A stretch of 64,000 nt of DNA from the NCBI GenBank assembly GCA_002337605.1, contig DDGL01000010.1, forward strand, positions 62,001 through 126,000. Reading direction: 5' to 3'. How positions within the stretch are numbered: position 1 is the first letter of the stretch; every line of letters starts with the position of its first letter. Under the pieces are notes generated by a model that searched no databases, was not told the DNA's origin, and worked only from the letters and a program-made list of their open reading frames with translations. Shown one piece after another: positions 26,376-35,463 of this stretch. The stretch is from Flavobacteriaceae bacterium UBA1903 (GTDB lineage: Bacteria; Bacteroidota; Bacteroidia; Flavobacteriales; Flavobacteriaceae). The position numbers and the translations under genes were made by a program.

Positions 26376-26454
26376 TTACTTTCCGATACAGAAAATAATA
26401 TATTAGTATTAATGGGGGTTTACGGGGTAGTAGGTACAAATTAGGTACAAGCTT
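26376..26454. repeat. attachment-site copy 2 with element-end sequence and putative arm sites
   Basis: Bases 26393-26376 on the minus strand again read TTC TGT ATC GGA AAG TAA (Phe-Cys-Ile-Gly-Lys-stop). The core CCGATACAGAAA is at 26383-26394. After it come the element-end sequence shared with copy 1 and a direct repeat of GGTACAA at 26433 and 26444 with an 11-bp period, probably recombinase arm sites. It forms the junction between units A and B. Confidence 0.85.
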
Positions 26455-26525
26455 GATTATGTTTATTCAAAATTATCTACATTAATATATATTAAAGATT
26501 GGTTTTAATCATTGTTGTTTGCAAT

Positions 26526-28796
26526 TTATTGGGTGATTCTAAAATTTCTTATTCTGTACTTATATCCTTCTTTTGCCCTTCCCGTAAAATTTATTTTGTT
26601 GAATGCTGATACGCCGAAATAAATTTTGTGGCTACTTGCATATTGAAAAGGTATTTCTGGTGAGTATGATATGTGCGTTTCTTCAAGGAAATTTAAAACG
26701 CGTTTAATATAAATTAATTCGCCCTTTTTTATAATTATAAATTTTATATAAAGAATTTCATCATACGAGTTATTTTTTTGCTTTCTTATTTTTTTTGCAA
26801 ATCTCCATAATGGTTTACTAGAATCAGAATGAGCTTTCCAATACTTTTTATTGGTATAGGGGTAATTATTTATACTTATAAGGTCTAAAGCTTTTTTGGA
26901 TGTTAATATTAAACGATTATCAAGCAAATTTGCTAACAAATCCATATCTCGATTATAATAAAATAAATCACGACACAAGTTATTTACAATTGGTGTAAAA
27001 GAATAAGAAACATTAGAAGCAAATAAACCTAGCGAGAATTTAGTATGTTCCCCTACAAATAACCCTATTGGAACTGAACCCCCATACTTCGCCTCTTTCA
27101 TTTCATTGGTATAATAGCCCATTTCAAACTCGATTGTGAAATCGTTAAGTAATGAAAATTTGGGATCGTTAAATTCTAAGAAAGGAAAATCAGACTCTCT
27201 TAACTCTTTGATTCGAGTATTTTCTTTAAATACAATTTCAACCTCATCATCGCTTAGAAATTCTGTTGTAATAAGTTTATTCTCAGGTATAATCCACTTT
27301 GCATCGTTAAAGTTTGCGTTGATGATAATGTCTTTTGATGCTTTTCCATTGTTTTTGGTCAGTATATCCCGAGGTTTCAAAAAATTCAAAAGATTATTAA
27401 TCTCATTTGCTTCTTTATTTTTTCTTCCAGTTTCGAGGGTCCCTGCAATAGCATTCGTTGTTCCCAAAATACCTGCTGCCAATTCAGTATCTTCATTTAA
27501 GACGTTTGATAAATTTTTTATATTTTGGTTTCTTTCAAAATCTTGTAATGGACCAACTAAATTTTCACTTGATAAGTTTGTGATTTCGTTTATTGAAATG
27601 GGAAACTCGCCATTACCACTGCCCAAAAGTTTATTGATGGCTTGCATAGTCCATTCTGTATACAATTCTTGATTCTTTTTTTTGAGTTTGGCCTTGATCT
27701 CATCATTTGAATTTGACGAGGCTATAATTTGTAGTAATTCTGAATGTTCGGGTTCAAGATTATATTCGTCTGCTATTTTTTTGGCAAGGTCAGTTTTTGC
27801 ATTTGTAGTTGCATTTGTAGAAGAATTTGATTGACCAGATGTAGTGCCACTTCTATAATACCTATCTTGAACTATGCGCAAAGTATTCCCAGAAACTTCA
27901 TAATCCATGATATCTGTGGGTGGTACAGGTGCTTTTTTATCACAATATTTTGCGACAGACTGATAATCGACTGTTAATTTTGAACCACTTGTAGACCATT
28001 TAAATTCATACCTGTAATGATATGGTGGGCAAACCTTATTGCAGTCAGGTACAATGACTGTACCAGTGCCATCCTCATTAAATTTTTGAGTAATTGAAGA
28101 ACCATTTGTACAACCATCAACTTTTATCCATTCTCCAATAATTGTTTTTGAGATTGAAGTACTATTCTTTCTTTCTTCCATAGGTATCGAATAGTTGTTG
28201 TCATCTGTTATTATATCTTCTTGTTTAGAGTCATTATCAATGGATTCAAACATAATTTTCCGTGCTTGTTCTGAAATTTCGATAGCTTTGCCTTTTGGAC
28301 TTGGACTACCATCTAAGAAATCATAACCAAGAAAGTTCCACGATTCAAGAATTGGTTTAGCCCCTTGCAGTAGGTATAAATATGCTGAACTACTAACAGT
28401 TTGTCCAGCGTCAATATTTGGCTGTTCAGGATAGAATATTGTATAAAGAAATAACTGTTGACCCTTGTTTTCTATTCCAAAATGATTTAACCTATCATAA
28501 CCGCAGTAATCGAGAACCTTACCGTCAGAGGGTATAACGTTTATAGATGCGACACCGGCTAATTTAGGCTTCAACTTTTTGTCACTACCATTTCGAAAAC
28601 GCAAAGTAATTTTCCATACGTGAATTGGCCTATCTGTATAATTCCTGTCCCAATCATTTTCACAACTTACGCGTTCACCAGAATCTGTAATTTCAACAGA
28701 AAGCCTTACACCTTCCTCATCAAAGTAAAGTGTTTGTGAACTCAATAGAAACGGTATTAAGAAAGATAATCCAAAAATAACTGTTCGATTTTTCAT
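26526..28796 (-). CDS. large secreted protein with lipocalin-like region, function unknown
   Basis: Encodes 756 residues with signal peptide MKNRTVIFGLSFLIPFLLSS. The first 180 residues form an all-beta region (VSCENDWDRNYTDRPIHVWKITLRFRNG..), with no family I can name. Residues about 215-320 look like a lipocalin-like repeat seen in many Bacteroidota proteins: IIGEWIKVDGCTNGS, FNEDGTGTVIVPDC and NTLRIVQDRYY. A helical low-complexity part (330-480) and a C-terminal all-beta domain (about 495-756) follow. It lies alone at the edge of unit B, with no obvious operon partner. A cell-surface role is possible, but nothing specific can be stated. Confidence 0.6.
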   Translation of the reverse strand: MKNRTVIFGLSFLIPFLLSSQTLYFDEEGVRLSVEITDSGERVSCENDWDRNYTDRPIHVWKITLRFRNGSDKKLKPKLAGVASINVIPSDGKVLDYCGYDRLNHFGIENKGQQLFLYTIFYPEQPNIDAGQTVSSSAYLYLLQGAKPILESWNFLGYDFLDGSPSPKGKAIEISEQARKIMFESIDNDSKQEDIITDDNNYSIPMEERKNSTSISKTIIGEWIKVDGCTNGSSITQKFNEDGTGTVIVPDCNKVCPPYHYRYEFKWSTSGSKLTVDYQSVAKYCDKKAPVPPTDIMDYEVSGNTLRIVQDRYYRSGTTSGQSNSSTNATTNAKTDLAKKIADEYNLEPEHSELLQIIASSNSNDEIKAKLKKKNQELYTEWTMQAINKLLGSGNGEFPISINEITNLSSENLVGPLQDFERNQNIKNLSNVLNEDTELAAGILGTTNAIAGTLETGRKNKEANEINNLLNFLKPRDILTKNNGKASKDIIINANFNDAKWIIPENKLITTEFLSDDEVEIVFKENTRIKELRESDFPFLEFNDPKFSLLNDFTIEFEMGYYTNEMKEAKYGGSVPIGLFVGEHTKFSLGLFASNVSYSFTPIVNNLCRDLFYYNRDMDLLANLLDNRLILTSKKALDLISINNYPYTNKKYWKAHSDSSKPLWRFAKKIRKQKNNSYDEILYIKFIIIKKGELIYIKRVLNFLEETHISYSPEIPFQYASSHKIYFGVSAFNKINFTGRAKEGYKYRIRNFRITQ

Positions 28797-29302
28797 AAAT
28801 AAGGTTTTAATATATCAATTTAATAGAATCAATAATCAATAGCAATACCTAATGGAGGGGATTTTAACGGATTTCTTAAATAGCATATTGAGTTGTTTAC
28901 TTAACTTAATCAAAATTATCCAAAAAATAATTCAAGACATCAATATCTGATAATCAATGTTATGTCTCAAAGTTACTTAAATAAAATTGATATGGATAAT
29001 TGTATAAATTTGAATAAAATTTACAGTTTTAGAGATTTTATAGTATTTTTTAATTGTCTCAAATTGGGAATACTCAACTATATAAATATCTTTACCGCAT
29101 CCCTTTTTTTAATCCAACAACAATAATTCCTTTAATGTGCTTGTAGTGCGAAACATGCATATAAGTAAAAGTCCAATAAATTTAACTCAGTATAAATGAC
29201 CCAACAAAACATAGAACTGAGCCTTTCGAAATATCAAAGTGAACGATTACAAATAGAAATAAAATCCCAATCTCAAAAGAGGTTGAGATTTTTAAATATT
29301 TA
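28797..29302. other. 506-bp non-coding gap
   Basis: Between two minus-strand genes for secreted proteins. It is very AT-rich, carries the hairpin listed at 29269 and presumably the promoter of the 756-residue protein. No convincing gene was found. Confidence 0.5.
29269..29294 (-). terminator. probable terminator of the delta-60 protein gene
   Basis: AATCTCAA (29269-29276) pairs with TTGAGATT (29283-29290) over a 6-nt loop. It begins 13 bp after the stop of the secreted-protein gene and is flanked by T-rich sequence on both strands. Confidence 0.6.
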
Positions 29303-32062
29303 CTACCGAATAATTAATTTTTTGGCAATAGATTTTTGATTAGTCCTTATTTTAAGAAAGTAAGTGCCAGTTGTTAATTTTGAAATATCTATTTTTTCAA
29401 AACTCGAATCTTTATATATAAGCTCTCGTCCCAATTGATCATTTATAGATAAATCTTTTATGTTTAAATTTTTCGGGTATTTGACATTTAATATTTCGTT
29501 TACTGGGTTTGGATAAACAATAATTTTTTCTTCTAAAATAAAATCATCTACGTCTAATACTTCTGAAATATAGACTTTTGCATTGTATACCTGACTAATA
29601 CCATTTTCAACACTCACCCCAGATATTAGTATATTGTTGGGGTCTTCCTGAGTAACAGAAGACAATTTTATCGAATCGAAATCAAAATTTCCTGACAAAA
29701 TTCCATCGTTCGCAAATTCTTGGTCGAATGCTCCGGTATTTTTGTTAATTACCATTACTAGTAAACTGTCTTCGATATGACCAACTACAGCAATTCCACC
29801 ATTTGATAATTCCACTATATCTGTTATCGCCGAAATTTGGTCGCTTGTATTGAGTGTAACATATGAATTGTCACCAAAATCAGAAATAGGTTTTCCACTG
29901 CTATCGTATTTACGTATTTTAAGTTCATATTCACCATCAACGAAACTTCTTCCAATTGTGATCAAATTATTGTTTGAGGTTTCAATAAAATTTGACACGA
30001 CATTTTCACCCGCATTTTCTATTTCATCAAATGCAGAAAATGAATTATCCAAACTACCATCTTCATTATATTTTTTTAATATATACCTGTGGATAGCCCC
30101 TTCGATTTCTTCTCCGCCTACGAAGAAAGTATTGTCCTGGCTCAAAACAGATTTCTCTGGGATGAAGTTTGATACTAATTGATTTCTAATAATACCTCCG
30201 TTACCAAAACTTGGATCTAATAATCCTGCGTCATTACCATCGGCAAAATATCTTGCCATTGCAAGATTACCATCTGATTGACCTACTACTAAAATTTTTT
30301 GAGTTCCATTATCATTTTGAATGATGAAAGAACTAGCTTCATCGTCACTCCCATTATTTATATCTGTCTGCAAAACATCTGCTGCAGGGCTCCCAAAAAA
30401 ATTATTTTGGAAACCAGCCGAGGTTTCTTTAAATCGCACTATAGAAAAATTATTATCAGTTCCATTATTTACTTTGCCTACACCTAATACTATTTCATCC
30501 CTACTTAAATCTGTAACTGTATTGTCTATATATTTATCAACATCATTTAAAGTCAGGTCCGTGTAATACGTTGGTACTTCGCCTAAACTAATATCATTAG
30601 GATGATTAAATAAAGGATTTATTATTTCAACATATTTTCTACCAGTATAAGGTTCTGTTATTACTCCAACCCAAGGCTTGTAATTTATGGAAGGATTGTT
30701 ACTAATTGGTGTGTTTATTATTTGACCATTATTAGTAATAAATGAATTATCAAAAAGTATAATCCCATTATTACCAAAAGATGCATCTAAGTCCCCATCG
30801 TCTTCTAATTGCAGCATTGATAATGTATTATTAGGTTGACTGTTCACCAAATTATCAATGAGACTATGTCCTACACCTAATAATTTGCTATTAGGTTTCT
30901 CAAACAAGTCAATCATAAAATCATCAAGATTATCTTCTGCCGAAATATCTACAAGTGTACTCCCGTTGTCACCAAATGTTGGATCGAGGTTATTGGCTCC
31001 GCCACCTACTTTACTTACGAGAAAGTCACTTCCGAAACTTGAACCATAAAGTATAAATTCCTCGTCATTTACAATTTTGAAACCAGGTTTTCCAGATTCT
31101 GCTAGAAGATAAGTTTGTTGAAAATTTAGAGTTGGGGGACTATTTGGATGTACTAAGTAGAACAAATTGCTGCCATCAAAAAAAACTAAATTAGTTACCA
31201 ATTGGGGAAATTGCCTTTCGTAGAAACGCCCGACTATACTGCTAGCTGATATCGAATTGCTACTATTATCTATAAATGCTCCCGAGTCCTCAACATATTG
31301 AGAGTATCCCTCGAAATTAAGACTACTATTTCCTCTTATCCCTAGGTTTAAATCACCTTTTGCACCACCAAAAATATCTTCAAAAAAGCTATTAGTAAAA
31401 GGATTTCTATCCATAGTCATAATAGATCCAGGAAAATTTTGAGAATATCCGTTATTTCCATATCCCATATCTATGCTACCCGTACCTTCCAATTTTAAAA
31501 TAAATGAATAATCTGAATTGGTATTCGTAATTTCTGAAGAAACAGGTATTTCAATTTCTCCATTAACTGGATCAATTACTGGTGCAGTGTAAAATCTAAA
31601 ATTTCCATTTAAAAAATCTAGTTTTACCTCGCCAGTATTGCCAAATGTCTGGTTCAACACCCCGTTGTTAGAATATTTAAAAATTGAAGGAGTGAAATTG
31701 TCATTTAGAGTCCAATAAAAATCACCATTTTCAAACATTGCAATGTGTGATTCTCCGAAAGCTGTTGAAAATGGTGAATATATTACACCATTATCACCAA
31801 AATTTCTATCTATAGCTCCGCCCTCATTTATTCGAAGTAAGATATTTTGCTGATTTTCGTTGGCTAATCGACCACTAATAAGCAACTTAGAGTTTTGTAA
31901 CGATGCACTTTCTGTAACAAAGTTAGAAAAGCGAATAGGTCTTGAACTTACTCCACTATTGCCATACGTGGTGTTAAAGGTTCCTGGTTGTTGTGAATAA
32001 CCAACGACAGTTGTGTAGAGTGCAAAAAGAAAGAATAGTTTAAAGATAGTATTTTTCATCAT
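29303..32062 (-). CDS. secreted delta-60-repeat protein with type IX sorting domain
   Basis: Encodes 919 residues. Signal peptide (IFKLFFLFALYTTVVGYS), then many copies of the delta-60 beta-propeller-like repeat pattern (L-x-x-x-F-G-D/N-N-G, e.g. RNFGDNGVIYSPF, QTFGNTGEVKLDF, LDPTFGDNGSTLVD, ASFGNNGIILFD, DFGDNSYVTL). The last about 75 residues are a type IX secretion C-terminal domain (VYPNPVNEILNVKY...GTYFLKI...KKLIIR). It would be exported across the outer membrane and attached or released at the surface. It lies directly downstream of a two-component system on the same strand. Confidence 0.88.
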   Translation of the reverse strand: MMKNTIFKLFFLFALYTTVVGYSQQPGTFNTTYGNSGVSSRPIRFSNFVTESASLQNSKLLISGRLANENQQNILLRINEGGAIDRNFGDNGVIYSPFSTAFGESHIAMFENGDFYWTLNDNFTPSIFKYSNNGVLNQTFGNTGEVKLDFLNGNFRFYTAPVIDPVNGEIEIPVSSEITNTNSDYSFILKLEGTGSIDMGYGNNGYSQNFPGSIMTMDRNPFTNSFFEDIFGGAKGDLNLGIRGNSSLNFEGYSQYVEDSGAFIDNSSNSISASSIVGRFYERQFPQLVTNLVFFDGSNLFYLVHPNSPPTLNFQQTYLLAESGKPGFKIVNDEEFILYGSSFGSDFLVSKVGGGANNLDPTFGDNGSTLVDISAEDNLDDFMIDLFEKPNSKLLGVGHSLIDNLVNSQPNNTLSMLQLEDDGDLDASFGNNGIILFDNSFITNNGQIINTPISNNPSINYKPWVGVITEPYTGRKYVEIINPLFNHPNDISLGEVPTYYTDLTLNDVDKYIDNTVTDLSRDEIVLGVGKVNNGTDNNFSIVRFKETSAGFQNNFFGSPAADVLQTDINNGSDDEASSFIIQNDNGTQKILVVGQSDGNLAMARYFADGNDAGLLDPSFGNGGIIRNQLVSNFIPEKSVLSQDNTFFVGGEEIEGAIHRYILKKYNEDGSLDNSFSAFDEIENAGENVVSNFIETSNNNLITIGRSFVDGEYELKIRKYDSSGKPISDFGDNSYVTLNTSDQISAITDIVELSNGGIAVVGHIEDSLLVMVINKNTGAFDQEFANDGILSGNFDFDSIKLSSVTQEDPNNILISGVSVENGISQVYNAKVYISEVLDVDDFILEEKIIVYPNPVNEILNVKYPKNLNIKDLSINDQLGRELIYKDSSFEKIDISKLTTGTYFLKIRTNQKSIAKKLIIR

Positions 32063-32382
32063 TTAAAATTTTTAGTGGTTATAAGTTGCGTGCTCTCTGG
32101 ATCATATTGGATTTTATCAGCAAAATTTAGATCGGTTAGAAGGGAAATGGATTGTCTCCTAAAAGTTCTTTCGTTGGATAAGAATACCATCCTAGGTCTG
32201 CATATCAATTACCCCTCTTGATTTTGTTATATTCCATTTCTCCTGATAGCTATTTACTTTAAGATAAGGGCTCATATTTACTAGAATATTGATTGTCAAT
32301 ATCTTATTTGATAAATATCTATAACAAATAGACATAAAAAAATACCCAAGCATGGGTATTTTATACTATCGAGCAGAAATAT
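32063..32382. other. 320-bp non-coding gap
   Basis: Separates the response regulator gene from the delta-60 protein gene. It contains the terminator hairpin at 32339 and AT-rich upstream sequence of the secreted-protein gene. No gene seen. Confidence 0.5.
32339..32362 (-). terminator. terminator or operator-like hairpin after the response regulator gene
   Basis: AAAATACCCA (32339-32348) pairs perfectly with TGGGTATTTT (32353-32362) over a 4-nt loop AGCA, followed on the minus strand by T-rich sequence. It starts 20 bp after the response-regulator stop. A closely similar palindrome-like sequence stands upstream of the partner kinase (34866-34890), so a dual regulatory role is possible. Confidence 0.7.
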
Positions 32383-32991
32383 TTAGAATTTGTACCTTCT
32401 TTGTAATCCGTATCGTAAGAGCTCTCCCTGACCTTGTAATCCCAATTTAAGGATCATATTTTTTCTATGGGTTTCAACAGTTACTCTTTGAATGAATAGT
32501 TCTTCAGCAATTTCTAAATTGTTTTTACCTTGTACTATTAATTCAAGGATTTGTGCCTGTCGATCCGTTAATACCGACATATTTTTTGGAGTATTTTTAT
32601 CTAACTGTTCCAAATTAAAATCGCTTTCTCCTTTATAAACTTTTTTAATAGCCTTTAATAATTTTTTAAAACTGGAATTTTTTAGAATATAGCCGTCACA
32701 GCCAGCTTCCTTCATTTTCCTCATCGCTTTTTCATCGTCAAACATTGTAAAAGCTATTATTTTTACTTTCGGAAAATGAATTTTTATTGTTTTTGTAAGA
32801 GCGATTCCATCTAAAATCGGCATTCGGATATCGGTTATTACAATATCTACCATGTTCTTTTCTATGATGTCTAACAATTCTCTACCATTATTTGCCGTAC
32901 CGATAATAGATATATCATCTTCGTATTCAAGGAAAAGCGTTAGTCCTTCGATTAAACAGTTATGATCTTCAGCAATGGCAATACGAATCAT
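32383..32991 (-). CDS. LuxR/NarL-type response regulator
   Basis: Encodes 202 residues: a receiver domain (1-120) with phospho-acceptor Asp54 in VITDIRMPILDG, the acidic pair in IAEDH near the start, and conserved Lys in DGYILKNSS. A LuxR-type helix-turn-helix lies at about 135-200 (LTDRQAQILELIVQGKNNLEIAEELFIQRVTVETHRKNMILKLG). Its start overlaps the kinase stop by 4 bp, so the two are translationally coupled. Targets are unknown; the adjacent secreted-protein gene is a candidate. Confidence 0.9.
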   Translation of the reverse strand: MIRIAIAEDHNCLIEGLTLFLEYEDDISIIGTANNGRELLDIIEKNMVDIVITDIRMPILDGIALTKTIKIHFPKVKIIAFTMFDDEKAMRKMKEAGCDGYILKNSSFKKLLKAIKKVYKGESDFNLEQLDKNTPKNMSVLTDRQAQILELIVQGKNNLEIAEELFIQRVTVETHRKNMILKLGLQGQGELLRYGLQRRYKF

Positions 32992-34820
32992 TGATTTGGT
33001 AATTTCACGATTATGGTTGTTCCGAAGTTTTTATGACTATCTATTGTCATTTCACCTTGATATTTTTCGACCCTATTTTTTATAGATTTTAATCCCATCC
33101 CTTTCACTAAGCTGAGTCCTTCATAATTAAACCCTTTTCCGTCATCTTCAATCATCAAAGTAATATGGGTTTTATCCTGATTGATATGAACAATTGCCTT
33201 TGATGCAGAGGCATGCTTAATTATATTAGTTAAAAGCTCTTGATATATTCTAAAGATAACCAATTCATAATCATTCGATAATCGTTTTGAAAAGCCATCT
33301 TCAAAAATTTCTATCAAAATACGTTTGGTTTCTGATATCTTAGAGGCAAAATTTTTCATAGCAGGCAATAAACCATCTCTTAGTAACTGACCCTTGCTAT
33401 TTTTATGTGCCACGGTACGTATTTTATCGTATGCCTCATCTAATAAAACTTCTGTTTTTAGAATTATCTCATTTTGTTGCTTATTTGCTCGCTCATTTGA
33501 TATTTTCAGGTTTTGAACATACAATTTTATAGTTGCCAATAAACTACCCAGGCTGTCATGCAACTCATTTGCTATTCTATTTCTTTCATTTTTTTGACCA
33601 AGAAGTACAGCATCTATGCTAGATAATTTTTCATTCGTGAGAAGAATTTCTCTTTCTTTTTCAGCTAATGCTCTTTTATGCTTCAACTTAAAGTAGGTGA
33701 AGACTATTATAAGTCCAATTACTAACAACGTAATACCTATAATTGTGATAATTCTTTTCTTTTCTTCTTCATATAGCTTACGAAGATCATTTTCCCGATT
33801 TAATTCCTTTTGTATTAGTTGTGCTCTATCGGGATTATATGTTTCAAATCTCAAACTATCCTTATATTTCAAAGATTCTTGGAGATAATAATAGGCACTA
33901 TCGCGATTATTTATTCTTTTGTAATTAATTGATAAAGTACGATATAATGCCTGCTTGGCGTCAATCCTATTTTGTCTTAACGAAATAGTATCTGATAATT
34001 TAAGTAAACGAATAGCTTCGGAATATTTTCCTCTGTAACCCTCCGTTATTGCTTTTTGAAATAAATATCTTTGCAAACGAGAATAGTTTTTAATTTTTAG
34101 AGCTATTTCTATCGATTTATCGTGATGATAATCAACAGAATCTTTATAGCTATGTTGAAATCTTAGCCGAAATGCGTAAGAGTTGTGGGTGTTGCTTATT
34201 TTGATCGAGTCTCTCATAATCGTAGCAAGCTTCATTGCTTTGTTCAAATGATATAAACTAGAGTCTGTATTTGTATGATAAAAGAGGGACATACGAATAT
34301 GTGCTCTAAACAAACTATTGGTATCGTTTTTTCTTTTAGCGTTGTCATAGAATTTAAATAAATAAGAATCATCATAGTTTTTTTGTCTCTGAATTGATCG
34401 GTTGACACTGTGTAATTCAAGATTCATCAAATTGGCTTTTATGCTATCACTGATTTTATAATATTCTTTTTGCGCTTGTTTAAAATATTTATCCGAGGCG
34501 TCCACCAAATCAATATACCAAAATATGTCGGCAAGAGTTTCGTAATAAACGGCTAAGTCTTTGGATTTTAAACTAGTAGAATCAACAAACTTAATATGAC
34601 TAATGGCTAAATCGAGATGGTCTTGTTTTAAATGAAGGCTCGCCATTCTACTAAAATATACGCTCGAATCTTTATCTTTTATTAAGTCATCTAAAGCAAT
34701 TTTTTCTGCAGCACTATATTTTTTAGAACTAATCAATTTATCTATTTCTGTCTCTTGCCCTATTAAAATATTAATAGAGAAAAAAAATACAGTAAGGATT
34801 AAAATTTGAAGAGGTTTCAA
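32988..34820 (-). CDS. TPR-containing sensor histidine kinase, HisKA_3/NarL-partner type
   Basis: Encodes 610 residues. Signal peptide (LQILILTVFFFSINILIG), a periplasmic part of about 310 residues with TPR-type helical repeats, one transmembrane helix (RIITIIGITLLVIGLIIVFTYFKL, about 350-373), a short coil, and a HisKA_3 domain with the phospho-accepting H421 in ERNRIANELHDSLGSLL. A HATPase_c domain follows with N-box (ELLTNIIKHASASK) and G-boxes (DDGKGF, GMGLKSIKNRVE). This architecture is common in Bacteroidota and senses an unknown periplasmic cue. Confidence 0.9.
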   Translation of the reverse strand: MKPLQILILTVFFFSINILIGQETEIDKLISSKKYSAAEKIALDDLIKDKDSSVYFSRMASLHLKQDHLDLAISHIKFVDSTSLKSKDLAVYYETLADIFWYIDLVDASDKYFKQAQKEYYKISDSIKANLMNLELHSVNRSIQRQKNYDDSYLFKFYDNAKRKNDTNSLFRAHIRMSLFYHTNTDSSLYHLNKAMKLATIMRDSIKISNTHNSYAFRLRFQHSYKDSVDYHHDKSIEIALKIKNYSRLQRYLFQKAITEGYRGKYSEAIRLLKLSDTISLRQNRIDAKQALYRTLSINYKRINNRDSAYYYLQESLKYKDSLRFETYNPDRAQLIQKELNRENDLRKLYEEEKKRIITIIGITLLVIGLIIVFTYFKLKHKRALAEKEREILLTNEKLSSIDAVLLGQKNERNRIANELHDSLGSLLATIKLYVQNLKISNERANKQQNEIILKTEVLLDEAYDKIRTVAHKNSKGQLLRDGLLPAMKNFASKISETKRILIEIFEDGFSKRLSNDYELVIFRIYQELLTNIIKHASASKAIVHINQDKTHITLMIEDDGKGFNYEGLSLVKGMGLKSIKNRVEKYQGEMTIDSHKNFGTTIIVKLPNQ

Positions 34821-34865
34821 AATGGTTGTTTTAGAGGGAATAATTTACATAATGTTTAATTGAAA

Positions 34866-34890
34866 GAAATACCTGAGCTTGGGTAATTTT
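34866..34890. repeat. imperfect inverted repeat upstream of the sensor kinase gene
   Basis: The minus strand reads AAAATTACCCAAGCTCAGG followed by TATTTC; it resembles the perfect hairpin AAAATACCCAAGCATGGGTA.. at 32339. It is 46-70 bp before the kinase start, a position suitable for an operator. Confidence 0.45.
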
Positions 34891-34944
34891 AAATGAATGG
34901 TAGGAAAGGCACTTATTCAGAACTAAAAATAATCAAGTCGAGAT

Positions 34945-34963
34945 ATTCCGCCGCTGGCGGAAT
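34945..34963. repeat. palindrome ATTCCGCC-GCT-GGCGGAAT
   Basis: A perfect 8-bp stem with a 3-nt loop in non-coding DNA. It is GC-rich in an AT-rich region, of the repetitive extragenic palindrome type. Confidence 0.6.
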
Positions 34964-35433
34964 CCTTAGTGACCCAATGGAAGTAGTTATAAGGTCCTTA
35001 ATCGAAACAGGTTGTTAGTTTTCCAGCTATTTCAGCGAACCAATAACACTGTGTCGGCGGTTTGTGTGGAGCAGCTCTGCAAATTAATTGAGATCAGTAG
35101 CATTAAGCCGCATTTCGTAGTTCCATCCAATGGTCAAGCTTACAATAATTGATAGATTTAAAATGAGTTTTTAGTTTGAGAAATATTATTTTATATTCTC
35201 GTACAAGATATTTTAACTAAGATCTAATTCGAAAACCTTTTTATAAAATTCTATTCGCTCCTTCGGTTGCATTATTTTATTAGACCATAAAATTTCTTTC
35301 GATGCAATAACTGTACCTTTATAATTCCCTAAAATAAGTTTTCACACTTAATTTGTTGTCAATAGATAAATTTAAAAACATTTATTAAAAAAACTAAGTG
35401 ATTATACTTATTTAGAAAATTGAATGTTTCATT

Positions 35434-35441
35434 TATATTTG
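35434..35441 (+). promoter_or_regulatory. -7 promoter box of the restriction operon
   Basis: TATATTTG matches TAnnTTTG and is 22 bp upstream of the hsdM ATG. It is the only good match in the 100 bp before the operon. No canonical TTG box was found at normal spacing. Confidence 0.45.
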
Positions 35442-35463
35442 AGCATCAACTAACCCCCAGTAC

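Larger units (their letters stand above)
9817..26394. mobile_element. integrated unit A: metal-resistance cassette bounded by att copies 1 and 2, without an integrase
   Basis: A segment of about 16.6 kb bounded by two direct copies of the mnmE-derived core. All of its genes lie on the minus strand and concern copper/heavy-metal handling. No integrase, transposase, relaxase or replication gene is visible inside. The composition by eye is more GC-rich than the neighbouring unit B. This organisation is that of a cis-mobilisable element placed in tandem with an integrase-bearing element (inference). Confidence 0.7.
34821..35463. other. 643-bp intergenic region between divergent operons
   Basis: Holds divergent promoter regions of the kinase (minus) and hsdM (plus), the palindrome-like sequence at 34866, the hairpin at 34945 and a somewhat GC-richer stretch at about 35030-35130. 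The latter shows no coding potential I could support. A -7-like box is listed at 35434. Confidence 0.5.

Noticed and set aside
29196..29339. Possible 47-residue + strand gene overlapping the end of the delta-60 protein gene
   Set aside because: It runs into a real gene on the other strand, includes the terminator hairpin and shows no domain or signal.
35030..35130. GC-richer stretch as a small gene remnant
   Set aside because: No frame of meaningful length and no recognisable protein similarity.
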